From an uncultured Duncaniella sp. (GTDB lineage: Bacteria > Bacteroidota > Bacteroidia > Bacteroidales > Muribaculaceae), in NCBI RefSeq assembly GCF_910578445.1, contig NZ_CAJTQC010000002.1:89285-153284 (forward strand): 64,000 nucleotides of DNA. The letters run 5' to 3'. Shown piece by piece: positions 16,774 to 25,152 of this stretch. How positions within the stretch are numbered: position 1 is the first letter of the stretch; each line of letters starts with the position of its first letter. A model generated the notes under the pieces. It had not been told where the DNA came from. It did not search any database and saw nothing but the letters and a program-made list of their open reading frames with translations. Position numbers and translations under genes: made by a program.

Positions 16774-18129
16774 GTGAAAATCAAATCAATTATATTGCTT
16801 GGCATCCTCCTTCTTTCGGGGGCTGTCTATGTATCGGCCAATACTGACAATGTGGCTGAGGAAGTTGCATGGGTGGTCGGTGACCAGCCTATCTGGAAAT
16901 CAGAGATTGAGGAAGCCTACCAGAATATGCGCTATGAAGGTGTCCCTGTCGCAGGCGACCCTTATTGCGTTGTTCCCGAACAGCTTGCGATTGAAAAACT
17001 ATATCTACATCAGGCTGAGATGGACACTATCGAGATTCCCGATGCAATGGTGTTTCAGAACGTCGAGCAGATGCTCAACGGCTATATCATGAACCTTGGT
17101 TCGAAAGAGAAGGTAGAGCAATATTTCAACAAGTCAATCCCGGCTCTGCGCGAGTCGCTCCGCGAGATGGTGCGCAACCGAGGCCGTGTGCAGGAAGTGC
17201 AGCGCAATCTGACGAAGGATGTAAAAGCTACGCCTGCTACCGTCCGCAGATTTTTTGAAAAGATTCCTGCCGACAGTGTGCCTTGGGTTCCCCTTCAGGT
17301 CGAGACTCAGATTCTGACAGTCGCTCCGGCTGTCCCGCGTGAAGCTGTCGAGGATGTGAAAGCGCGTCTTCGCAACTTTACCGATCAGGTCAACAAAGGT
17401 GAGAGCTCGTTCTCTACGCTTGCGATTCTCTATTCCGAGGACCCCGGCAGCGCGGCCCGTGGCGGTGAGCTCGGTTTCAGCGGACGTGCGGAATTCGTGC
17501 CTGAATTCTCGGCAGTCGCGTTCAACCTCAATGACCCAAAGAAGGTGTCGAAAATCGTTGAGACCGAATATGGATTCCATATCATACAGCTCATCGAGAA
17601 GCGTGGCGACCGCATTAATGTGCGCCATATCCTTCTGAAACCCAAAGTGGCCGAGAAGGATCTGACAGAGGCTGTGAACCGTATGGACTCGCTCCGCACC
17701 GACATCCTCGACAAGAAATTTACTTTTGAAGACGCTGTGTTCTTTTCGCAGGACAAGACCACACGCAACAATAAGGGACACATGGTAAATGAAAGCACAG
17801 GCTCGACACGGTTTCAGATGTCGGAACTTCCTCAGGAAGTGGCCAAGCGTGTTGCAGACATGGAACCCGGAGATATTTCCGAACCGTTCATCATGACCGA
17901 TCCCAAGACGAACCATGAGATTGTTGCGATGGTGAAACTCACTTCGCGCATCCCCGGCCACAAGGCTAATATGTCGGATGATTTCCAGCTGGTTAAGTCT
18001 ATGTATGAAAATGCGCGCCGTCAGGAGATTCTTGACGACTGGCTTGCCAATAAGATAAAGAATACCTATATCCGTATCGAGGACGGCTGGCGCAACTGCG
18101 ACTTCAAGAACAAAGGTTGGATCAAGTGA
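16774..18129 (+). CDS. SurA-like periplasmic peptidylprolyl isomerase
   Basis: 451 aa from a GTG start, with signal peptide (IILLGILLLSGAVYVSA). An N-terminal SurA-type chaperone region is followed by two parvulin (PpiC) domains at about residues 170-270 and 275-380; GGELGFSGRAEFVPEF and GYGFHIIQL-type segments are visible (here TEYGFHIIQLIEK). It helps outer membrane proteins fold in the periplasm. The OstA-like gene follows 37 bases later, a pairing that fits outer membrane biogenesis. Confidence 0.88.
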   Translation: MKIKSIILLGILLLSGAVYVSANTDNVAEEVAWVVGDQPIWKSEIEEAYQNMRYEGVPVAGDPYCVVPEQLAIEKLYLHQAEMDTIEIPDAMVFQNVEQMLNGYIMNLGSKEKVEQYFNKSIPALRESLREMVRNRGRVQEVQRNLTKDVKATPATVRRFFEKIPADSVPWVPLQVETQILTVAPAVPREAVEDVKARLRNFTDQVNKGESSFSTLAILYSEDPGSAARGGELGFSGRAEFVPEFSAVAFNLNDPKKVSKIVETEYGFHIIQLIEKRGDRINVRHILLKPKVAEKDLTEAVNRMDSLRTDILDKKFTFEDAVFFSQDKTTRNNKGHMVNESTGSTRFQMSELPQEVAKRVADMEPGDISEPFIMTDPKTNHEIVAMVKLTSRIPGHKANMSDDFQLVKSMYENARRQEILDDWLANKIKNTYIRIEDGWRNCDFKNKGWIK

Positions 18130-18166
18130 ACACTGATCTGTCCTTAGAACCGGTCTCCGTAGCTTC

Positions 18167-20221
18167 ATGAAGCAATCTCCTATACTTGCATTGATGGCCG
18201 TAGCGCTGGTGTCGCTCCCGGCCATGTTTGCGCAGACACCTAAAGACAAGCCTGCCTCGGTGTCCGTGCCCAAGAGCGCTCCCGTGCAACGTAAGAGCGT
18301 CATCCGTCCTACTATTCCAGATGCCGACCGCCATGAGCCGGGAAAGGTCTTTCTCGAACGGGCTGACCGGCTTATGTATGATCAGGTGCGCGACTCTGAC
18401 GTGCAGGTGCTTGTCGGTAATGTGCTGTTCCGTAAAGGCGACATGTATATGTATTGCGACAGCGCCCGTTTCAACGAGGCGACTTCATCGCTCGATGCCT
18501 TCAGGAATGTCCATATGGAGCAGGGCGACACATTGTTTGTCTATGGTGATGAACTATACTACAACGGTCTCACCGAACTTGCCGAACTCCGGGCCTATGC
18601 CAGAAACAATGTGCGTCTCATCAACCGGGACGTGTCTCTGACAACAGATGTGTTTTTCTATGATATGGCTGCCGATGTCGGATATTACCAGACCGGTGGC
18701 ACTCTGACCGACAAACAGAATACGTTGCGTTCGCTTCAAGGTTTCTACTATCCTGCGACGAAAGACGCTTTTTTCTATTTGAATGTCGATCTTACAGGTC
18801 CGCGAGAGAACGACACTCTGAAGATGTTTACCGACTCGCTGACCTACAATACCGCGACAAACATAGCCCAGCTGATGTGTCAGACGCTGATTGTCAGCAA
18901 AGACGGCGAAATCAACTCGTCGTCAGGATTCTATGATACCAAGCAGGGGCTTGCAGATCTCTATGACCGTTCACGCGTACACACGCGCCGTGGCAACTAT
19001 CTGACAGGTGACACACTTTTCTATGACCGTGAGAAAGGCTACGGCGAGGCTTTCGGAAATATGATTCTGACCGATTCAGTCAGGCAGTCGGAGCTGCGAG
19101 GTGAATATGGGTTCTATAATGAACTGACCGACTCGGCTTTTGTTACAGGCAACGCCCTCGCTATGGAATATTCCAAGACCGATACTCTGTATCTCCACGG
19201 CGACACAATCAAGGCCTACATGCTTGAGGATTCCACGAAGGTCACCGACGTCTATCGCCGTGTGCGTTTCTTCCGAAATGATATTCAGGGCCTTTGTGAT
19301 TCATTGAGCTCTGTCGAGCGTGATTCCATATTATATATGTATTATCACCCGATAATCTGGAACGGCGACAATCAGATTGCTGGCAATGTGGTCTATCTCC
19401 ATTTCAACGACTCGACTGCCGACTGGGCACGTCTTCCCGAATCGGGTCTCGTGGCCCAGCATGTCGGTGAGGACTGCTACAATCAGCTCGCCGGGGCCGA
19501 CATGACAGCTTGGTTCAATGATTCTACAATCCGCAGGCTGTATGTCGAGGGCAACGTGCAGCAGATTATGTTCCCGATGGAAAATGACTCGACCTACAAC
19601 AAGTTTGTCTTCACCGAGAGCAGCTATATGGACGCATTTTTCAATGGCAATGACATAGAACATCTTATCATGTGGCCTGAGACTACCGGCAAGGCGACCC
19701 CGCTCTATCTTGCCAAGCGTTCATCCTACTATCTCGAACCGTTCAGATGGTTCGGTCCGCTACGCCCGATGTCGCCTGACGAAATTTTTGACTATCCGCC
19801 TGAAATGTCTGAGCTGAGTTCGCTTCAGCTGTTCAAGAAAGTGAGCCCTACGGCATATTCAATCCGTGGCACGATGCTGGGGAAACCGAAACCGCAAGAG
19901 CCTCAGACCCCTGTCCCCTTGAGTCCTATCGGTCAGGCTTCCGTCCTGCCTCCGAAAGATTCGTTGCATGCGGTGGCAGATTCGCTTTTTCACGCAATTC
20001 CCGACTCGTTGCCTGCGGCAACTGATTCACTTCGCATACAGTCCGACTCACTTGGAGTGGATACCGATTCGGTTACCGTAGCTCCTGATGGGATTGAAGT
20101 GCCGGTGGTCGAACCACATGCCTATATGCTGCCGAACGAAAAAAATTCAGCCCGGACGACACTGGCAATGGGACGGAATGAAATAATCGGAATAAAAACT
20201 AAAGAGGAGGTGGAATCATGA
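18167..20221 (+). CDS. OstA-like exported protein (LptA/LptD-N family)
   Basis: 684 aa with signal peptide ending near MFAQ. Strands such as VLVGNVLFRKGDMYMYCDSA and GTLFYDREKG-like repeats are typical of the OstA-like (beta-jellyroll) superfamily used to carry lipopolysaccharide across the periplasm. The C-terminal 130 residues are Pro/Ser/Asp-rich with repeated ADSL motifs and look disordered. Its stop overlaps the mutL ATG (ATGA), so both are translated from one mRNA. Role in LPS transport is inferred from the fold family. Confidence 0.83.
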   Translation: MKQSPILALMAVALVSLPAMFAQTPKDKPASVSVPKSAPVQRKSVIRPTIPDADRHEPGKVFLERADRLMYDQVRDSDVQVLVGNVLFRKGDMYMYCDSARFNEATSSLDAFRNVHMEQGDTLFVYGDELYYNGLTELAELRAYARNNVRLINRDVSLTTDVFFYDMAADVGYYQTGGTLTDKQNTLRSLQGFYYPATKDAFFYLNVDLTGPRENDTLKMFTDSLTYNTATNIAQLMCQTLIVSKDGEINSSSGFYDTKQGLADLYDRSRVHTRRGNYLTGDTLFYDREKGYGEAFGNMILTDSVRQSELRGEYGFYNELTDSAFVTGNALAMEYSKTDTLYLHGDTIKAYMLEDSTKVTDVYRRVRFFRNDIQGLCDSLSSVERDSILYMYYHPIIWNGDNQIAGNVVYLHFNDSTADWARLPESGLVAQHVGEDCYNQLAGADMTAWFNDSTIRRLYVEGNVQQIMFPMENDSTYNKFVFTESSYMDAFFNGNDIEHLIMWPETTGKATPLYLAKRSSYYLEPFRWFGPLRPMSPDEIFDYPPEMSELSSLQLFKKVSPTAYSIRGTMLGKPKPQEPQTPVPLSPIGQASVLPPKDSLHAVADSLFHAIPDSLPAATDSLRIQSDSLGVDTDSVTVAPDGIEVPVVEPHAYMLPNEKNSARTTLAMGRNEIIGIKTKEEVES

Positions 20222-22131
20222 GCGATATCATACGTCTTCTCCCGGATTCTGTTGCAAATCAGATAGCGGCCGGCGAAGTCATCCAGCGTCCTGCATCGGT
20301 CATAAAGGAGCTTGTCGAAAACTCGATTGATGCCGGTGCGACTTCGGTTACAATTATTCTTAAAGATGCCGGCAGGACACTGATTCAGGTGATTGACAAT
20401 GGTTGTGGCATGAGCGACACGGATGCACGTCTGGCTTTCGAACGCCATGCGACCTCAAAAATCCGTAAGGCCGATGACCTCTTTTCGCTTTCGACCATGG
20501 GATTCCGTGGCGAGGCTCTCGCATCAATCGCTGCTATCGCGCAAGTCGACCTGCGCACGATGCTTAAGGGGGAGACAATCGGCACGCGCCTGCTCATCAA
20601 TGGCTCTAAGGTTGAAAGTCAGGAGCCGGAAGCATGCGCACAGGGCAGCAACCTGATGGTCAAGAACCTGTTTTTCAACGTGCCTGCCCGCCGTAAGTTT
20701 CTCAAGAAGGACTCTGTGGAACTGAGCAATATCATGCGTGAGTTCGAACGACTTGCGTTGGTCAACATCGGCGTGGATTTTACGCTTATAAGTAACGATG
20801 TCACTCTCCACTCGCTTCGGCGAGCCTCGCTCAAACAGCGCATCGCTGACCTGTTCGGTCGCTCGCTCGACAAACAGATTGTCCCTCTCGACACAGACAC
20901 TTCGATAGTCAGGATAAACGGCTTTATCGGCCTGCCGGAAAATGCGCGCAAGCGTAATGCCCTGCAATACCTTATGGTCAACGGTCGCAACATGCGTCAT
21001 CCTTACTTCCATAAGGCCATCATGCAGTGTTACGAACGCCTGATTACCGCTGACGTCCAGCCGAATTATTTTATAAATCTGACAGTCGACCTCGAGACGA
21101 TAGATGTCAACATCCATCCCACGAAGAGTGAAATCAAGTTTGAAAACGAACAGGCAATATGGCAGATACTGACTGCAGCTGTCCGTGAGTCGCTCGGACG
21201 TTTCAACGCCGCTCCCGCGATTGATTTCGATGTCGACGAAGCCCCGGACATCCCTGTGTTTTCTCCGGATATCGACGCTGATCATGAGGTCATACTCGAA
21301 CAGGGCTACAATCCTTTTGCCCAGCCGGCTCATGCTACCCGCAGTTCGTCCCTGTCGGGAGGCGGGTCGTCGGTTTCCGGCATGGGAACATCGGAAAGCA
21401 GGAAAATTTCATCCCTTTCCGTGAACCAGCCCCATACCTCCGAGCGTTTTCAGGACTGGGAAAAGCTCTACGACGATTTTGTCAGGAAACGTGACGACAG
21501 TTACGCTTCGATGGTCGAGAGTAAAGTCAACAAATCTGAAAACGAGCTTGAGCTTGACAATGACGCTCCTGTGAGCGCCACGCTACAGCTGAAAAATTCC
21601 TATATACTGACATCGTCACGCGACGGGCTCATGATAATCGACCAGCACAGGGCGCATAAGCGCATCCTCTATGACAGCTATCTGGCTAAAGTCAAGGAGC
21701 GCGATATGGTGTGTCAGAACACCATGTTTCCTGAAATAGTGGAGCTGTCGCCTTCACAGAACGCGGTGCTGACCGACATTGCTCCCTCGCTTGAAGATCT
21801 GGGATTCGCCATATCGCCGCTCGGCGACAACTCGTGGTGCATCACAGGCATTCCATCGATGCTCGGCGGTGCAAATCCACGCGATTTACTGCTCGGCATG
21901 ATAGAGAGCGTGACAGAGACCGGTGAAGAACTGGCATCGTCGCTTCAGGAAAGAATCGCGCTTTCGATGGCACGCAGCAGTTCCATAAAGCGCGGACAGG
22001 TGTTAAGCGCGACAGAGATGGATAAGCTCATCAGCGATTTGTTCCGTCTTTCGACCCCTGCGCGAACACCTGACGGCAAAACGGTGTTTACTATTGTGAA
22101 TATCGAGGATATTTCCAAAATGCTGGGCTGA
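20218..22131 (+). CDS. mutL: DNA mismatch repair protein MutL
   Basis: 637 aa. GHKL ATPase motifs are clear: ELVENSIDAGAT, DNGCGM and GFRGEALASI. The C-terminal dimerisation domain has DQHRAHKRILYD at Asp475, where endonuclease-type MutL has DQHAxxExxxxE; the two Glu positions are Lys and Asp, and the ACxxAxR-type zinc motif reads ARSSSIKRG. So the nicking activity may be absent or altered, although similar sequences occur in other Bacteroidetes as far as I recall. It links MutS recognition to downstream repair. Coupled to the OstA-like gene by a four-base overlap. Confidence 0.95.
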   Translation: MSDIIRLLPDSVANQIAAGEVIQRPASVIKELVENSIDAGATSVTIILKDAGRTLIQVIDNGCGMSDTDARLAFERHATSKIRKADDLFSLSTMGFRGEALASIAAIAQVDLRTMLKGETIGTRLLINGSKVESQEPEACAQGSNLMVKNLFFNVPARRKFLKKDSVELSNIMREFERLALVNIGVDFTLISNDVTLHSLRRASLKQRIADLFGRSLDKQIVPLDTDTSIVRINGFIGLPENARKRNALQYLMVNGRNMRHPYFHKAIMQCYERLITADVQPNYFINLTVDLETIDVNIHPTKSEIKFENEQAIWQILTAAVRESLGRFNAAPAIDFDVDEAPDIPVFSPDIDADHEVILEQGYNPFAQPAHATRSSSLSGGGSSVSGMGTSESRKISSLSVNQPHTSERFQDWEKLYDDFVRKRDDSYASMVESKVNKSENELELDNDAPVSATLQLKNSYILTSSRDGLMIIDQHRAHKRILYDSYLAKVKERDMVCQNTMFPEIVELSPSQNAVLTDIAPSLEDLGFAISPLGDNSWCITGIPSMLGGANPRDLLLGMIESVTETGEELASSLQERIALSMARSSSIKRGQVLSATEMDKLISDLFRLSTPARTPDGKTVFTIVNIEDISKMLG

Positions 22132-22203
22132 AAGCCTCGGACTTGACAGCCGAAATTGTAAATTTTATAGATTCATCACAAACACAACGATTCTTTTATA
22201 ATC

Positions 22204-23391
22204 ATGACGGTTCGCATCATCATAAGTCTCATGCTGATTTTGTCGGGTTCTATTGCCATGGCAGAGGGTGGGGCTGATGATATACGTGTGTCTCTGCTGA
22301 CCGCGCGGGCCGGAGCTGACATCTATCAGCTCGAAGGTCACACGGCATTGAGAATTCAGTCGCCCGACAGAGGGGACTATGTGATAAACTGGGGTCTGTT
22401 TGATTTTGCAGCCCCTAATTTTGTGTACCGTTTTGTCAAAGGAGAGACTGACTACATGGCCGGTGCTGCACCGACCGATAGGTTTCTTGAGATGTATCGT
22501 CGTGAAGGCCGTGTAGTAGTGGAGCAGGCGCTGAATCTGACTCCGTTTGAAAAACTGCGTGTCATCGAACTGACCGACAATAATCTTATGCCCGCAAATC
22601 GGGTCTATCGCTATAACTATGTGCTCGACAACTGCGCTACACGTCCGCTTGCTGTTATAGAGCGGGCGATTTGTGACACATTGTCGCTCGGAGCGACGTC
22701 TCTTCCCGCAAAATCCGTGTCGACTTTCCGCAATGCCATGAGGCATTATCATGTCAACTATCCGTGGTATCAGTTCGGTATCGACCTTGCGTTGGGTAGC
22801 GGGATTGACCGTCGGATTTCATCGCGCGAAATGTCGTTTGCGCCTGAGGCTCTTGAGCAAATGATGTCGTCGGCAGAGCGTCGCGACGGAGCGAAACTTG
22901 TGGAGGGGACTTCAGTGCTCGTTGGAGCAGAAGGAGAGTCACCGGTGTTGCCGCCTACTCCGTGGTATCTTGCACCGATGTTCTGGTGCAGTATTGTATT
23001 GCTTGTGTCGATTTGTGTCTCGGTAGGGCAGATTCGAAGGAAATCGCCGGGTGTGGCTTCTAAGATATTCGACACCCTTTTCTATCTCGCGATGGGTCTG
23101 GCCGGGTGTGTAATCATATTTCTTGTGGTCATTTCAGTCCATGAGGCCACGTCGCCCAACTGGCTGTTGCTGTGGCTCAATCCGCTGTGCTTCATCCCGG
23201 TTATGGCTGTGTGGGTAAAAAGAATGGAAAAGTTGTTGTTTTCCTATCAAATTCTTAACTTTGCATCATTGATTGTCCTCCTTATCCTGTTTGGCTGCGG
23301 AGTGCAATCGCCCAATGCTGCATTCATCCCGCTTATCGTGGCTGATGGAGTGCGGGCATTGTCATGTATAAAAACCAACAGAAACGCCTGA
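22204..23391 (+). CDS. DUF4105 membrane protein
   Basis: 395 aa. A signal peptide is followed by a periplasmic domain with EGHTALRI, GDYVINWGLFDFAAPNFVYRF and YNYVLDNCATRP, the hallmark of DUF4105 (Lnb N-terminal-like) proteins; the conserved His and Cys suggest a cysteine-peptidase-like fold, as in lacto-N-biosidase-associated proteins. About four membrane helices fill the C-terminal 130 residues. Function unknown. The next gene starts at the stop (TGATG). Confidence 0.83.
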   Translation: MTVRIIISLMLILSGSIAMAEGGADDIRVSLLTARAGADIYQLEGHTALRIQSPDRGDYVINWGLFDFAAPNFVYRFVKGETDYMAGAAPTDRFLEMYRREGRVVVEQALNLTPFEKLRVIELTDNNLMPANRVYRYNYVLDNCATRPLAVIERAICDTLSLGATSLPAKSVSTFRNAMRHYHVNYPWYQFGIDLALGSGIDRRISSREMSFAPEALEQMMSSAERRDGAKLVEGTSVLVGAEGESPVLPPTPWYLAPMFWCSIVLLVSICVSVGQIRRKSPGVASKIFDTLFYLAMGLAGCVIIFLVVISVHEATSPNWLLLWLNPLCFIPVMAVWVKRMEKLLFSYQILNFASLIVLLILFGCGVQSPNAAFIPLIVADGVRALSCIKTNRNA

Positions 23392-25079
23392 TGTCATCAC
23401 GTAAAAATCATCCGATAAGTACCCGTCTGGCAAGTGTGCTCGTAGTCTCGCTTGTGTCGATCGGTATCGGCGCGTTTACGCCGGTGTTTGCTTCGCGTCC
23501 TGTTGCCGCCCCGAACACGAAGAAGGGTGCGGACGGTCCTAACTACACGCTCACCCGCCCGGCTTTGGTTGTCGGGATATTTGTCGAAGGGCTTGACGCC
23601 GACTATGTCAACCTGCTCCGCGACAACTTTACCAAGAATGGTTTCAACCGTTTCATCTCTGACGGTGTGACCATTGAAGATGTCAATTATGGGACGGATC
23701 TTGACGCCACCGCTGCAACGGCGATGCTGATGACCGGCGCTGCGCCGAGTGTCAACGGAGTGCCGGCGGCAAGGGCTTGGGATACAGAAACAAGATCGGA
23801 CTATCCTATATTGCTCGATCAGGCGAAAATAGGCAATTTTACTGATGAAACCTTCTCGCCGGCATCATTGCGCGTGTCGACAATCAGCGACGAAGTCCGT
23901 ATTGCTGACGGAGGTATAGGTCTGGTACATTCTGTAGCTCCTGATGCTCAGGTTGCTATAATCCTTGCCGGACATGCCGGCAACAGCGGTTTTTGGCTCA
24001 ACGAATTCAACGGAAAATGGAGCACGTCGACCTACTATCGCGATGTCCCGGCTGCGATTGCAAAACGCAACTACGGCATCACGCTTTCGTCTCGTCTCGA
24101 CACCATATCGTGGACTCCGTCTATACCGCTTGACCTTTATCCCGATCTTCCTGATTATAAAAAACAGTTCCCCTTCCGCCACAACTTCCCTGCGCGTGAT
24201 CCAAACCGTTTCAGGGCATTCAAGGTTTCCGCTCCCGGAAATCATGAGGTTGCGGAAATAGGAATCGACTATATCTCATCGCTCAATCTTGGTGGTCGAG
24301 GTGTCACCGACATGCTCAATCTCGGTTTTAATGTCAGTCCATATCCTTATGGCCGCGACACCGATACGCGTGTCGAAACGATGGATGCCTATATCCGTCT
24401 TGATTCGGATATCGCAAACATAGTCCAAGCGATTGAAAAAGGCCCGGGAATGGCAAATTCGGTCGTTTTTATCGCAGGAACACCCGGACCCTCAGGAGGC
24501 AAACGTGAGGACGACCGCTGGAATATCCCGGCAGGACAGTTTTCGCCAAAACGGGCCATTTCACTGCTCAATATCTATCTGATTGCCATTCACGGCAACG
24601 GCGAGTATGTGAGCGGATACTATGACGGTTATTTCTTCTTAAATAGAAAACAGATAAAGGAAAACGGCCTTGACGAACGTACGATACGGCGTGAAAGTGC
24701 GGAATTCCTGACCCGCATGAGCGGTGTGACCGCTGCATATACAATCGACGACATTCTCGAACGACGTGCAGGAGAAGATGCACATGCCCTCCAGCGCAAT
24801 ACGTCCATTGACCATGCCGGAGATGTCATGATAGTGGTTAACCCCGGCTGGCAAATCACTGATTCGTCAGCCGAAGGGAGCAATGACTCGCAGTTCCCGA
24901 CCATAAGAAATGTAGCTACGACTTCGCCGGTCTATATACTTGCGCCGACAGTCGCTCCGGCTAAGATTGATTCGCCGGTCGATGCGCGAGTGATAGCTCC
25001 GACGGTCACAAGGATTTTAAGAATACGGTCGCCCAATGCGGCTTCCCTCCCACCGTTGCGCTTTCCGAAGCGCAAGTAG
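23391..25079 (+). CDS. Alkaline-phosphatase-superfamily exported protein (PafA-like)
   Basis: 562 aa from ATG at 23391, which overlaps the upstream stop by one base; an in-frame ATG at 23364 would add nine residues. After a signal segment comes VGIFVEGLDADYVNLL, then NYGTDLDATAATAMLMTGAAPSVNG, the order seen in PafA-type alkaline phosphatases and nucleotide pyrophosphatases. The usual metal-binding DQ/DG and catalytic Thr/Ser are not fully convincing: the first motif reads VEGLD and later HDGxE/DH motifs are not obvious. It may therefore be a non-catalytic or divergent member. Probably periplasmic. Confidence 0.7.
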   Translation: MSSRKNHPISTRLASVLVVSLVSIGIGAFTPVFASRPVAAPNTKKGADGPNYTLTRPALVVGIFVEGLDADYVNLLRDNFTKNGFNRFISDGVTIEDVNYGTDLDATAATAMLMTGAAPSVNGVPAARAWDTETRSDYPILLDQAKIGNFTDETFSPASLRVSTISDEVRIADGGIGLVHSVAPDAQVAIILAGHAGNSGFWLNEFNGKWSTSTYYRDVPAAIAKRNYGITLSSRLDTISWTPSIPLDLYPDLPDYKKQFPFRHNFPARDPNRFRAFKVSAPGNHEVAEIGIDYISSLNLGGRGVTDMLNLGFNVSPYPYGRDTDTRVETMDAYIRLDSDIANIVQAIEKGPGMANSVVFIAGTPGPSGGKREDDRWNIPAGQFSPKRAISLLNIYLIAIHGNGEYVSGYYDGYFFLNRKQIKENGLDERTIRRESAEFLTRMSGVTAAYTIDDILERRAGEDAHALQRNTSIDHAGDVMIVVNPGWQITDSSAEGSNDSQFPTIRNVATTSPVYILAPTVAPAKIDSPVDARVIAPTVTRILRIRSPNAASLPPLRFPKRK

Positions 25080-25152
25080 CATCAGAGACAGATGCTGCAC
25101 ATATGATTAAAATCCAGTTATAAACAAGTTACAAAGATTACCAGAATAAATT

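Noticed and set aside
17134..18303. Long minus-strand frame of 389 codons across the SurA-like gene
   Set aside because: Antisense shadow of a well-supported gene; no domain recognised.
23364..23390. Upstream ATG for the alkaline-phosphatase-like gene
   Set aside because: It would add nine residues inside the DUF4105 gene; the TGATG start at 23391 fits translational coupling better.
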